From positions 112,001 through 176,000 of the forward strand of contig CAJNDS010000011.1 in assembly GCA_905221605.1 (NCBI GenBank): 64,000 bases of DNA, written 5' to 3'. This DNA comes from Symbiodinium natans. Taxonomy: Eukaryota > Sar > Dinophyceae > Suessiales > Symbiodiniaceae. Positions 22,649-33,652 of the stretch are shown in pieces. Every line of letters starts with the position of its first letter. The first letter of the stretch is position 1. A program made the translations under genes and the position numbers. Below the pieces are notes generated by a model. That model had not been told where the DNA came from. It searched no databases and worked only from the letters and a program-made list of their open reading frames with translations.

Positions 22649-24432
22649 TATAGTCGTCTGTCGCAGCTCATTGGTGTCCCTGCATGGAGGCCCACGGCGA
22701 GAGGCCTCAAAGAGACAAAGCTGAGAAGCTCTGCCTTTGCCCGGCGCTCGCTTACATGGTATCTGTGGTCAGGGTGCGTGGGTGAACTGTCTGTGCGCCC
22801 CCGATTCCGAACTTTGGGCCGGCCACTGTGCCCACCCATCAATGCGCAGGTCGTGAGTGCTCCATTGCCAACGCGACGACGAAGTTGATCTGTCCAAGCC
22901 TGCTGGGCCTGCCTCCTTGCGTGCCAATTGCCCTTCGACATGCCAGCCTCCCTTCCGCACTTTCGTGCGCAGTCTGAGCGCCCTCTCAGTTCCGCGCACT
23001 TCTGTAAATTTCGCCCAAGCTGTCAGCCAGCATGGGCACGGACGTTGCAAATCCCTGCTGATAGAGTATCTCACGTTGCGCCACCCCCAGAAGTAACTAA
23101 GTAGGGAAGTGCTCATTTGGGAGATGTTAGAATCGCTACTGCAGCCCCCCCATTCGGCCCTTCGGCCCCTTGCAGACCCTATGAGCATGAGGCTGAGACG
23201 CAGTGTGCGCAACAGCTTTCAAGCTGGTACGGCTAGGGAGCAGCATTTGCTCCACAGTGGGGTCTGTAGCACTACAGTCACTACAATCAAAATGCCCTAC
23301 CGTTTCGATCGAAAGTTGGCACCTTATGCACAGCAGCTTGCGACTCCGAGAAAACGCTGCTGGCGTCGAGCTCAGATGCGGTAGGCAAATCCACCAACGG
23401 AATAAGAGCCTCAGGGAATTGAGGGCACTGAGGTAGGTGGCTCGATGCTGAACGTAGTCCCCGTGCCACTGAATTGGGCACGTTGTCCCCAAAGATGACG
23501 TGCATCACTGAAAGTATCCTATAGAAATCTCTTCACTCTACGACCCGCAAGCTTCAACTCTAGGGCAGCGGCATTCCAGGAGCTCATTTCTAAGCTTGCC
23601 CGCCATGCCAAGCAGGCTGGTTGTTGGTCGCCTTCCCGGTGCTTGATGACTTCTCGGATTCTAGAAAGTGTCCAATACAATCTAAGGACTCCGCAGTCGT
23701 GGGAAGCATGGCGCAGGACAATACCCAAGACTGCACCGAAGCCTAAGTCGGTTATGGCCTTCATCAGTCATGCAAGAGTATGTAGGTGGCGTAGATGTTG
23801 CAAAAAGGGAGGTTTTCGGCATCACGCGTTGGAGGCATGCCAGCTTCGGTTGCCTGCCACCGTGTGTGCTTGTTGCCCTGGCGTGCATGTCTTTTCGTTG
23901 CCAAGATGTTCTGAAGGCGCTGCATCAGGCCTGATCGCCGTGATGCCCTGACGAAGTAGCAACCCGTGGTGGCACCGCTTTCGGGCTTGTGCAGCGCAGC
24001 CGTCTGCTAGATTAGCCGGCTGATTCTTGGCCGCCTTCCGAGCTGGTGCCCGGGCAGTCCACGGATTTTGACAATGTTCACAAGCACTCCGCCGCCTATT
24101 CCACCCAAGCGGTCGAAGGTGCTCTTCATCTGCCATCCTCCTCAGACCCGCCAGAGTCGTTGCCCTCCTGCTACCACTCGGCTTGAGGCGCTGCACTGTG
24201 ACTCTGACTGCCAAGATCTACCAAAGGCTCTGAAGGCTCATCACAGGTGGATCGTGACTTTCGCTTCCGTTGGTGGGCTTGGGGACATGAGTCTTGCAGC
24301 TGCTAGTCACAGGATCTGGCCGCAAGTACAGCGTAGGCCCGCCACCGCCTTGTCTAAAGGGCAACTCTTTACTACTTCAAAGTGCCCGTAAGGACCACTA
24401 CCGACTGCCAAGCATTCCCGAAAGCTGATTCC
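22649..24432. other. Stretch with no recognised gene
   Basis: Minus-strand frames at 22769-23212 (147 codons), 23136-23492 (118) and 23822-24214 (130) are open, but none carries a recognisable domain. The last is Arg/Ala-rich with a single CEHC motif. No repeat relationship was noticed. Confidence 0.35.
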
Positions 24433-25512
24433 GCATGATTGCTGGAGAGGTTCCTTTTCATTGAGTGCATAGCATGTGGAAGGATTTCGGGAATGCCGCT
24501 CCAAGCGTAGCCTCCTCCGGGCGCCGGAATGGGTCGCGGCATCTGTTGGCAGTTTTTTCCGAATGCTCCCGATGCTGCCTATGCAGAGTCCGGCATGAGC
24601 GGCATGAGCAGCACTCGCGCGTTTCCTGAACCAGGCTGCCCGTGCCTGGTAGAGCTCGCTGAAGATTCCGCCCTGTCCAAGCCTGAACCTAGGACCGAAG
24701 TGCACGCATTGCAGCTCCTGCCATCTCCTTCCAAAGGTCGTCATTTGATACACTGATGACTGCACTGGAACTGGACACGCACTGGAGTTGCCTTGGCCAG
24801 CGCGCTGATGCCCAGATCCGGATTCGGGCGCCGTGCTGCTCTGCCGATTCTGCTCGAGGAGCGGATCCGAGCCGCTCATGGAGCCCTTGCCATCGTTTGA
24901 CACGATACCGAATCGCAAGGGATCTGCGGCTGCTCCGTTTCAATATAGCACACAATCGCGAGCGCAGGAGCATGGCGTGGTGCTTCAGCTTGTACAGGAG
25001 TTCTCATTGTTGCAAGCTGCAAGGACCTCCAACAGTCGCTTCAAGGCCACCACTGGACTTTCTACAGCCCATTGGCGTCAGCTGCAACGACACCCCATTC
25101 ATCCAGTCAGCGGCCACTGAACCGCGAGGTGGAAGTAGAACCTCGCCGTAGTTCTCTGTCCTGCCTCAAAACACTCCTACACCTTGTGCCGCACCTTTGA
25201 AGCCTTCCGAATACCCCGTTGTGTGGGGAGGAGATCGGAGCACCTCTCGAGAATTCAGTTGGCCCCACACGCTCACAAGCTCGAAACGATCGAGGCTCCC
25301 CGCAGCGTCCGTGCGGCGCCTGTGTCGGTCCTACGCCCAGCTGGCAGCGCTGCTGGCGAAATCGGCGACGGACGCACATCCTCTTAGACTTAAACATTTG
25401 CGCGGCGTGGTTGCAGCCCTCGCTTGAGGCCCTGGCACATTTAGCCTGAGGCCCCTCGCTTGAGGCCTCCCACAGGCCGCAGCTGTCTCCTCGGAGAAGC
25501 CCAATGGCGCGC
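24433..25512. repeat. Dispersed repeat, copy 1 (partner at 55.4-56.4 kb)
   Basis: Collinear blocks are shared with 55380-56352 in the same orientation: GATTGCTGG; TTTTTCCGAA(T/C)GCTCCCGATGCTGCC; AGGCTGCCCGTGCCT; TCCGCCCTGTCCAAGC; CAGCTGCAACGACACC; GGAGATCGGAGCACC; and a closing CTGCAGCTG(T)CTCCTCGGA to GGTC(C/G)GAAA. The copies are much diverged with many indels. The minus strand is open for 203 codons at 24307-24918. Its residues CIGSIGSIRKKLPTDA match CMGSIGSVRKKMPKDA of the other copy, so the ancestor was probably coding on the minus strand. I do not recognise the family. Confidence 0.8.
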
Positions 25513-26428
25513 ACGTTGGGTCCGAAAAAAAAGAGAGGGGGGGGGGGTGCATTCTGAACCAGTGCTTCATCATGCCTCCTTCTGCCCCTTCTTTACCTTT
25601 CTTCCTTTCTCTTCTTTTCTCCATCTTATATAGCTGTCACGAGGTGCGCTGTGCGATCAGGAACCTATGGCCCGAACTGACTCCGATAGTTGATCTGATG
25701 ATCCAAGTTGCAACACCTATAGGTAGCAGAATGTCACTCCGAGGCAAAACATCCGCTGCAGCTGATGTTTTCTAGTCGGCTCAAGAACTCGGGGTTGTCC
25801 ATGGGTACAAAGTGCTCGTATGCGCATTATTCAGCTAGCACGTTGACTCTAAAGCAGGCACCCTACCACGAATTTGAGATGAAAGCGCGGGTCCTTGTGG
25901 TTCGCGGTGTGTTCTGGCAGTGTAGCTGAAATGCTGGCGGACGTGGCTGGATGGCCTCCATGCAGGCGCGGTCCCTTCTGGCAGCCTTTAAAACTCTTCG
26001 GTTTTGCATGTTCTTACGGGGTTTGATCCACCCTATACAGGAGGACGAGATGATTGCGGCGTGAAGGCATAGATAACCGAAGCATCCAGCAATGCAGAAC
26101 GACACGTTACACATCAAGGAGACATGCCAAAGGCAACAATACGGCACCGTAGCCTGAGCGCATCGTGACAGTGCCTGTACACAGAGCCAAGCCACCCAAA
26201 CAAAATTCAGGTTGAGGCTAAAGTTGATAATACCATCCTAAGTAGGCGCTCCCGAAACTCCTGGACACTGAGGGCCCTTTCCTATTCCCAGGCCTGACGA
26301 TGTGATCTGCCTACCGGACGTTTTCTTTAGGCTTGCAGGGGCAGTCTGCAAGCGCAGGGTCGCTCCTTGGTCGCCCAATGGTACCCTCTTTGGCTCTTTT
26401 GCGTCTTCGTAACAACCAAGAAGGGTAG
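25513..26428. other. Low-complexity stretch and unassigned sequence
   Basis: An 11-G run lies at 25537-25547, followed at about 25564-25625 by a C/T-rich tract (CTTTCTTCCTTTCTC type). The rest, to 26428, is unassigned. The minus frame at 25863-26195 is Cys-rich with no motif and looks accidental. Confidence 0.4.
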
Positions 26429-27089
26429 CCTGATAGTCATCTCAAACGCCACGCGTCGTCCGCCTCCAAATGGAGTAGCGAAGCCGTGGGGAGTTCAGCC
26501 GCAATGTCGTACAACGACTACGATGATGAGTTGGGTGGTGAGACCTGTTCTCTTCAAGAGTTTCCCCTTCAAGCATGGGGGGGAGGTGATGATGTAAATC
26601 CAGCCAGTGCAAGCACAATCCAGTCACTTGCCCGATGGGACAAATTTCTAGAAGAAATCCGAACCTTCCGGTACATTTTCTTTTTTCACCCCTCCAAATG
26701 TTCGTAGTTCATGTCTTTTCACAAACTTACCATCTTGATCTACGTAACCATCTTTTGATATGAAATTCATCTGCATCATACATACAACGCCATGTGGCTT
26801 ATGATTCTTGAGCTTTCTTGAATTCTTCCACACACGAAATAGCATCAGCGTTCGCAATGTGCTTGAACGGCTCCCTCAGAAGACCTCTCAGATTCCTGAG
26901 CGAGTCGATGCACTGGAAGAGCGATGGCTGCGAACACTCCAGAAGAAGGGGCGAGAGAGTTTTGTGAGAGACGTACGCTGCTTTGAAGAGTACGAGAGAA
27001 CCCTTGGAGACGACCCGCTCCGTGCCCCACATACCTACTCTGCATGTTGGCAAACCTTTTGGGTGCACTCCACAACTACTAGTTACTAG
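26429..27089 (+). CDS. Candidate two-exon gene fragment, function unknown
   Basis: The plus strand is open from 26429 after a TAG at 26426. An ATG at 26504 starts MSYNDYDDELGGETC, an acidic, well-mixed sequence. At 26671 a GT follows CTTCCG, and removing 26671-26812 (GT...AG, 142 nt, visibly AT-richer) joins in phase to FLEFFHTRNSISVRNVLE and a charged helix-like stretch (ERVDALEERWLRTLQKKGR), ending at a TAG at about 27087. The combined product is about 146 residues from the ATG, possibly longer at either end through further exons. No domain is recognised. Against it, the minus strand across the proposed intron also reads like protein (see 26648-26857), so strand and splice choice need RNA evidence. 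Confidence 0.45.
26671..26812 (+). other. Proposed GT-AG intron of 142 nt
   Basis: It starts GTACATTTTC and ends GATTCTTGAG, is AT-rich and pyrimidine-rich near its start, and removing it keeps the reading frame between two protein-like stretches. It is inferred from sequence only. The minus strand at 26648-26857 is open for 69 codons and includes KDGYVDQDGKFVKRHELRTF, a competing interpretation. Confidence 0.35.
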
Positions 27090-28046
27090 GATACCTTTGG
27101 CATGCCCTACCGGAATGCACCACATGACTGGAACACGGGACCTGGTTTCGACTGTTTTTGCATCCTGGACTGGTTTCACACATGCTTAGCTGAAGATTGG
27201 GCCATGGGTGTCGTTACCTAGCCTATCAAATGCTGACTTCAAGCTAGATCTCCCTCCCAAGTGGCTCCTCAACACTAGCCGTTCTCTCTTTTCCCTCACG
27301 TGCGGCGACAACAAGAAACCACATTGCATGTTCACAGATGTTTAGATTGGTGTCAACGTGGGCGTCCAACCAGAGGAAGAAATCAGCAGGACAGACAAGG
27401 TGCTTTTCTCAAGGGGCGCGAATCGTGGCACAAGCAGGGAGAAGGGCAAGCGCAAGGACAAGTGCAAAGGAAGAAAATGTGTGCAGAAGCGTCTGGATTT
27501 TTTCAAATATCCCAAAACGGAATGCTTCTTTACGAGAAGGGATCCGGAGCCCTAAAGGGATTGGCCGTTTGAAAGAAAGTGGGCTCCCTTCTTGTCAGTG
27601 TGCCTTCAGTATGCCTTTAAAACGAAATATTACCAATGCCACTGCATCTCTGTAGCACAAGCACCTTGCCAGAGGAGATGGCCAGTTCGAGGTCTCTGCA
27701 AGTAGGCATAGTTCTTACAAGCCTGTCAGCGGTAGAACGCTTCGTTATTGGAACGGCATCTCTTGTTGCACATGGCGGTTCACTGCCCGACGTTCAGGGT
27801 TCTAGCGGTATCGACTCCAAATGCGCCTGGAGACAGAATAGAGACTCGCCTGGTTACATCTTCGGAGGTTGGGGGGTGGGTGGCGGGTGGGTTGGGCTGG
27901 GGGCTTGGTGGCCGGGGGTTGAGGGGAATCCGCAAATGATTTTCAAAATGCCCGTACCCTGGTCCGTTCAGCCGAACCTAACTGGCAACGACGACAGAAG
28001 TTTGAGGGCACGCGGCTGGGGGTTGAGGGCTCTGACTTTCTGAGGT
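27090..28046. other. Gene-like island continuation, unassigned
   Basis: Three overlapping plus frames are open at 27300-27655. One (27358-27555) is very Lys/Arg-rich (SREKGKRKDKCKGRKC) and begins at GTG, so a downstream exon of the 26.4 kb candidate is possible, but no splice pair could be chosen. The remainder, to 28046, contains a G-rich block described separately. Confidence 0.3.
27869..27925 (+). other. G-rich block, potential G-quadruplex
   Basis: Within 57 bases there are at least six runs of three or more G separated by one to six bases (GGGGGG T GGG T GGC GGG T GGG TT GGG, continuing GGGGG and GGGGG). This meets the usual pattern for an intramolecular quadruplex on the plus strand. 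No promoter or gene start can be tied to it. Confidence 0.6.
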
Positions 28047-28478
28047 TCACAAGTCTTCGCACTCTTGCTGGATGGCGATGTGGCGCGATGACGTGGCTGA
28101 TGCGTTGGATTTGCTCTGGTGAATCCTGCCGCTGCAGGGCCTAGCGCACACCTGTCCCAAGACTTCTACACGTTTGCACACCATGGAGCTCTTCCCAGCC
28201 GAATGCCAAGGCAATCGTGTTAGCCTTGGGTTGGCAGGGTGCCCGTTTTCATTGGGAATGCGCAGTCCTTGAGACTGTTCATCAGAGCATTCAAAACATA
28301 GCGTAATTTTAAAAGCAAGATCATGTTTGAAACCATCGAGCCCGAACACGATGCCATAATTCAGGGATTGTTCGAGCTGCTCTTGGAAAGGCCAATCTTG
28401 CTGAGACTCTTGCCGTCCCAAGCAGCAGCTAGCAGAACCTGACACAGGAGCGTCTTCGTGCTTCACTCTCCACTGCAA
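28047..28478 (-). CDS. Unrecognised open frame of 143 codons, possible exon
   Basis: The frame opens next to the minus-strand sequence ACCCTTGCAG|TGG, a plausible 3' splice site. It reads KHEDAPVSGSASCCLG, then EQSLNYGIVFGLDGFKHD and FKITLCFECSDEQSQGLR, a balanced mix with alternating hydrophobic residues such as real exons show, and ends with a stop at 28047. The start codon is TTG, so an internal or terminal exon is likelier than a complete gene. No known domain is recognised. It is not repeated elsewhere in the window. Confidence 0.35.
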   Translation of the reverse strand: MQWRVKHEDAPVSGSASCCLGRQESQQDWPFQEQLEQSLNYGIVFGLDGFKHDLAFKITLCFECSDEQSQGLRIPNENGHPANPRLTRLPWHSAGKSSMVCKRVEVLGQVCARPCSGRIHQSKSNASATSSRHIAIQQECEDL

Positions 28479-30433
28479 GGGTTTGGTGCGCTTAGGACAG
28501 TCCTAAACTGACGTCATCTAATTTTCTTCGCATTCGTTTGTCTCGTTTCTTCCGCGTGCAGTACTCTAAGGCTTAAAAGCTTTTGCCTTTCAGTGGTGCC
28601 TACGCCGGAAGGTGCCGGCACCCTTTCTGCACTTTTTGAGAAGCCAAGCCGCAAAGCGGTCATGAAAAGGGGCTGCCCGGACAGTCACTGAAACTTCGAT
28701 GACTGTCACGGTCAAGGCGGGAACAGGCCCAACGCCGCTTAAGACTGTGGGGCAACCTCGGCCGCTCTGCCGGGGTGGCATGAAGATCCGGCTCGCATCG
28801 CTCAGAGGTCTAACTTGAGAGAGTCCTTAAAAGGGCAGGTTCAGTTTTGGTAGCGAAGTTTCAGGCGCGCCATCGGCTCCGGGTCCGACTTAGATGAAGT
28901 TTAGTGATTGCTTATCGAGCTTGCGACAAGGGTTATTCAGACCATCAGAGTCATCAGAATACGGACTCGCAACCACTTCCAGCGAAGTCAGCCTCCCAGG
29001 CGACGATGCGCTGTGAGTCTCTTGCTCTTCCACACATTTCCCTTGAGGATGCCCAGAGCCAAGGTAAGCCCAAGGTAAGGCCCAAGGTAAGGCCCAGGGT
29101 AAGCCCAGGATAAGCCCTGGGCACCCAAGGTATAGAAGGGAGTTTGTTCAAGGTATGGTGCGCGCTCCAGGGAAGATGAGCTAGAGGAGCCAGTGCTCGG
29201 TGTCACCGTGCTTTTCCAGCCGCGTGGCTGATGCGGTTGCGATGAGTGAGGCCACAGTTGGAGACACAAGCTTGGTCAGATACCCGTGAGTTCGGACAAA
29301 GGATGCTAGTTGTCCGAGTTCTCATGGCGCAAGAAGGCCACCTTGAAAGGCAGCTGGAGTACATCTTCGCATGGACTTTCAATGCTTTGAGGCCCCCACT
29401 AAGCTTTGGGGTGGTGAAGATCGGCTCTGAAGCATCTGCGTGCACAAAGATCGCCGAGCATCCTTGAAGTTTGCGAAGCTAGGGCCGAGATTCCTTCCAG
29501 CAAGTGTCCGCTGGCACAGCCGCACATGCATCGGCAGGTCCCGGCTGGCGGCTGGGCCTGCGACGGTGTTGGCAGTTCCATGTGTGGCTTATGAAGCTGA
29601 GAGTGCCCTCGTAACTGTCTAGTTGGCCAAGGGCGTTCACACAAGGCCTGCTCAACCTTTTGGGAACTACAGGCCCACACCCCTTTGATCGGCTGGCAGA
29701 GATACGCGATTTGGTCCGGTGAAGTCATTGACAGAGCGGAAGGGCCTGGTCTTTGAAATCCCGATGTCAGGAGCTCCCCTGACTTGGAGTTCCCAAGGGC
29801 CCAGATTCCCTCGGCAATAGCCCGGCCTGGCGTTCTGCAGCCACATGGAGACTGGGAGTGGCATCCTGGAATGGAGAGCTGCCTCCACCCCAGGCTAAAC
29901 ACGCCGCCGGTTCCTCCATCTTGTGGCTCGCAAGGAGAGCCATGCCCTCACATGACCCAGATGTTGGCTGCATTTCAGCAGCTTCACATCATGGACCCGC
30001 AGTGGGCTTCCCAGATGTCAGGGGCCAATGCGACTCATGGTCGGATTCCTTCGAGCATTCTGCCTTGCCCAGCAGCCTTGCCGTGACGCCTGCCGTGAGG
30101 CAAATGGGGTGAAGCCTGCTGCTTGTATGACTTGTAAAAAAAGGCGGGCAGCATCCCAGGAATCGGAGGAGGTGCCAACCGTCTGTAGTTTCACGCTGGC
30201 TGCTCTAGAGTCTCTCGAGTCCCAACCATCATCGCGCGGAAGTCCGTGCTGGCGGATTTTCGGCCAGATGGATGATTACTGAGAAACTTTGGGCGAGTGG
30301 ACTGGTTCACTGTTGTTGTATGTATGGCCCAGTGAATGTCGGCTGACGCGTCCCAGCCACCCGGTTTTGTTGGCTCAGGGGTGGATGTCGTCTGCGGAAG
30401 CTTAAGATGCTGCCAGTTGCGGAAAGTTGAGAT
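28479..30433. other. Stretch with no recognised gene
   Basis: A short minus frame at 28590-28781 and overlapping frames at 29399-29902 (minus, 167 codons) and 29784-30112 (plus) have no recognisable motifs. The 29061-29120 repeat is listed separately. Just before 30434 the sequence begins to resemble the following array. Confidence 0.35.
29061..29120 (+). repeat. Short tandem array of AAGGTAAGGCCC-type units
   Basis: Five consecutive 11-13-bp units: CCAAGGTAAGC, CCAAGGTAAGG, CCCAAGGTAAGG, CCCAGGGTAAG and CCCAGGATAAG. The core AAG|GTAAG equals the eukaryotic 5' splice donor consensus, so the array offers three or four strong donors in a row on the plus strand. The minus strand reads as repeated Leu-Gly-Leu-Thr. 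Confidence 0.9.
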
Positions 30434-31883
30434 GTTGTCAGTTCAGGTGAGGAGCTTCCGCCGGGTCCAGTTCTGAACTTCATTCGCCGAGGCTGGATCC
30501 TTGCGGCTGCGACTGGCTTGAAGTCAACATTCGACTTATGCGATTCCAGCTTTGTTTGGCCATCCATCCGGCAAAGGCCCAGATTGTGGGGCGGCCGGCG
30601 ATCTTTCTGCCCTGTCGGCGGGCAGGCGTGGATGTCGTCAGCTGGCCCTTACGTGTTAGCACACGGAGGACTTCAGACGACCCAGTTGCAGCAGATTCCG
30701 ATGTTGTCAGTTGGGGTCAGGAGCCTCCGCCGGGTCCAGTTCTGAAATTCATTCGCCGAGGCGGGATCCTTGCGGCTGCGCCTGGCTTGAGATCCACCTT
30801 CAGAGTTGGGCGATTCCAGCTTTGCTTGGCCATCCATCCGGCAAAAGATTGTGGGGCGGCCGGTGATCTTTCTGCCCTGTCGGCGGGCAGGCGTGGATGT
30901 CGTCAGCTGGCCCATGCGTATTAGCACAAGGACGACTTCAGACGACCCAGTTGCAGCAGATTCCGATGTTGTCAGTTGGGGTCAGGAGCCTCCGCCGGGT
31001 CCAGTTCTGAAATTCATTCGCCGAGGCTGGATCCTTGCGGCTGCGCCTGGCTTGAGATCCACCTTCAGAGTTGGGCGATTCCAGCTTTGCTTGGCCATCC
31101 ATCCGGCAAAGGCCCAGATTGTGGGGCGGCCGGTGATCTTTCTGCCCTGTCGGCGGGCAGGCGTGGATGTCGTCAGCTGGCCCGTGCGCATTAATTAGCA
31201 CAAGGATGACTTCAGACGACCCAGTTGCAGCAGATTCCGATGTTGTCAGTTGGGGTCAGGAGCCTCCGCCGGGTCCAGTTCTGAAATTCATTCGCCGAGG
31301 CGGGATCCTTGCGGCTGCGCCTGGCTTGAGATCCACCTTCAGAGTTGGGCGATTCCAGCTTTGCTTGGCCATCCATCCGGCAAAAGATTGTGGGGCGGCC
31401 GGTGATCTTTCTGCCCTGTCGGCGGGCAGGCGTGGATGTCGTCAGCTGGCCCATGCGTATTAGCACAAGGACGACTTCAGACGACCCAGTTGCAGCAGAT
31501 TCCGATGTTGTCAGTTGGGGTCAGGAGCCTCCGCCGGGTCCAGTTCTGAAATTCATTCGCCGAGGCTGGATCCTTGCGGCTGCGCCTGGCTTGAGATCCA
31601 CCTTCAGAGTTGGGCGATTCCAGCTTTGCTTGGCCATCCATCCGGCAAAGGCCCAGATTGTGGGGTGGCCGGTGATCTTTCTGCCCTGTCGGCGGGCAGG
31701 CGTGGATGTCGTCAGCTGGCCCGTGCGTATTAGCACAAGGATGACTTCAGACGACCCAGTTGCAGCAGATTCCGATGTTGTCAGTTGGGGTCAGGAGCCT
31801 CCGCCGGGTCCAGTTCTGAAATTCATTCGCCGAGGCTGGATCCTTGCGGCTGCGCCTGGCTTGAGATCCACCTTCAGACTTGG
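30434..31883. repeat. Tandem array of 265-274-bp units with dimeric order
   Basis: GTTGTCAGTT marks unit starts at 30434, 30703, 30968, 31242, 31507 and 31777 (lengths 269, 265, 274, 265, 270 and a partial unit to about 31883). Unit 1 is the most diverged. Units 2+3 and 4+5 are nearly identical as pairs of 539 and 535 bp: the first of each pair lacks GGCCC in the CCGGCAAAGGCCCAG region, the second keeps it. Each unit carries a short inverted repeat, CTGCCC/GGGCAG. Plus-strand frames of up to 186 codons run through two units (PVIFLPCRRAGVDVVSW), but most unit lengths are not multiples of three. Confidence 0.95.
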
Positions 31884-33062
31884 CAGGGACGGCTGCACAC
31901 AATGACGGGTGCATGTTTGGATGTGGGTCCTCGTGGTCCTCACCTAGCACACCGTCGCTGTGACGGTCTGTCCTGACGGCAGCGCCGGCTGCGAACGTGG
32001 CCCAAAGCTCTACTTGTAGCAGCTCAAGCACCTTGCCAGCGGTCCGGTATCACGGGCACCAGGCAGGATAAGGCATGTAAAGCACAGTGAGGAGATCTTG
32101 ATGGTCGCGATGGTGGACAGCAGCATCCTGACAGTTCTGGATGTTTGCCGACAAGTGCCCAGACACGGGCGACTTCGACTGGGAGATGCGCGCCTCCTTG
32201 TTTTGTTCGGCTGATGGTTTCCCTGTGGAAGGAATCAGCTTGGAGGTGGCGTTGCACGCGCCGACTGGTGCAAGTGCCGCGCGCTCTTGCACGAGACCTG
32301 GCCAAGGTTGTGGCAGGTTCTTCGTGTTCTTGGGAGTCTCAACTGGAGCACAACTTTTTAAGGTGCACACTTAGAGTGGGAGCCCTAGGAGTCCTCGGGA
32401 CGGTTTATAGACATTTCCGATACTTCCGATTCCTGAACTGCTTCCGCGTGTTTCCTTGCACTGTCACTGCAACTGGTGGCTGGAGGTGTCGGCATTCTCC
32501 TCACAAGCTTGTGCTGAAGGTGCTGGAGGGTCGGAGAGCGATGTTTTGGCAATCTGCAGCCAGTACAGCCTACCGACGCCTTCGATGCCCTCAGCGCTTT
32601 CCTGCAGAGGCCGTTCGAAGAATCTGGGGGCCTCATGCATGCCAAGCTGGATGCAGACAGATTTTAAGACCGAATTTGACACGCCAAGGTTTGACGTAGC
32701 CCTCAGGGCACGGCAGCACCCTTCCAAGTCGCGGAGGTTTTGCCAACACCCTTGTCCAAGATACTCTGTGGCCACAACAGGCATCCATGCCTATACGTTG
32801 AGTGTGACAAGAAATGCATGTGCGTGACTGTGCTTTGCTGGAGTTGTTGCGTTCTGTCAGCAGACAGCCGCATCCTTGCTGGAAGCATCCTGGCTGCCCC
32901 TGGCCCTGGCGTAGCAGCGCTTCCCGCACCAGGCGGCCTCCAGCGCTTGCGCCTGCGCTCCTCTTCCGGTCGAGACTGCCGACTCCCTGACTTCCCCGTT
33001 GGGCCTGTGGCTCCGACTCACCGGCCAAGCTGAGGATCTCGTGGGCCTGCTGAATCGCAGAG

Positions 33063-33142
33063 ACACCAGGGTCACCATATAGACTCCAGGATCACCAAAA
33101 TCACCATAGACTCCAGGGTCACCAAGGTTACCAGGGTCACTA
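33063..33142. repeat. Short imperfect tandem repeat of CCAGGGTCACCA units
   Basis: Variants of CCAGGGTCACC and ATAGACTCCAGG alternate about six times over 80 bp. On the minus strand this reads as repeated Gly-Asp-Pro-Gly-Val-Tyr. A separate short repeat, TGAGGGACACC, follows at about 33162-33188. Confidence 0.8.
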
Positions 33143-33299
33143 CAAAAAAACCGGGGGGACACCTGAGGGACACCTCTGAGGGACACCTTTGGGGTCGCGT
33201 GGCACTTGGCAGGTTTCCTCTTTTAGGGTGCAGGGAGGAGGAAGCCTTGCTCTTCAGACGCGAGAGGCGAGTGAGTCCCTAGGGTCTTCGGGGCTCAGA

Positions 33300-33370
33300 G
33301 AGCTTCGGGGAAAGCTTCAGGAAAAGCTTCAGGAAAAGCTTCAGAGAGCTTCATAAGATGCTAAGATGCT
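33300..33370. repeat. Short tandem repeat of AAGCTTCAGGAA units
   Basis: GAAAGCTTCAG, GAAAAGCTTCAG and GAAAAGCTTCAG follow one another from 33309, flanked by looser AGAGCTTC copies. AAGATGCT is then duplicated near 33355-33369. Confidence 0.85.
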
Positions 33371-33652
33371 ACATAGAGCCCTGAGTTTATGGTTCATGCG
33401 GGTCGGGGTGCGTGGAGCTGCAGCTTCTCAATGCAACTGAGAGGCGTGGATGTTGCATGTCCACTGGCTTGATGGCCCGGGCTGTGGAACATTGTGTTGC
33501 GTGGATAGTTGCTGCGTGCCGCAGAAGCTCGCGATGGCTCGCGTGATCACGTGGATTAGACCATCAGCGCGTGAACTCCAGCTCCGTGTAGTTCTCGTGC
33601 ATCACGCAGGCCCATGGCCGAGCCCAGGTATCCACAGACGGAATGTGACAAC

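Larger units (their letters stand above)
31884..33652. other. Stretch with no recognised gene
   Basis: Plus frame 32145-32699 (184 codons) and minus frame 32464-32784 (106 codons, containing ESAEGIEGVGRLYWLQIAK) overlap. The minus frame has the more natural composition, but no domain is recognised. Two short tandem repeats inside are listed separately. Confidence 0.35.

Noticed and set aside
24307..24918. Calling the minus frame an intact gene
   Set aside because: Part of a dispersed, decayed repeat; the other copy shows the same blocks split between two frames.
30806..31905. Plus-strand repeated protein of up to 186 codons in the 269-bp array
   Set aside because: Most units are not multiples of three, the opposite strand is open too, and frames restart in each unit, so this is a by-product of the DNA repeat.
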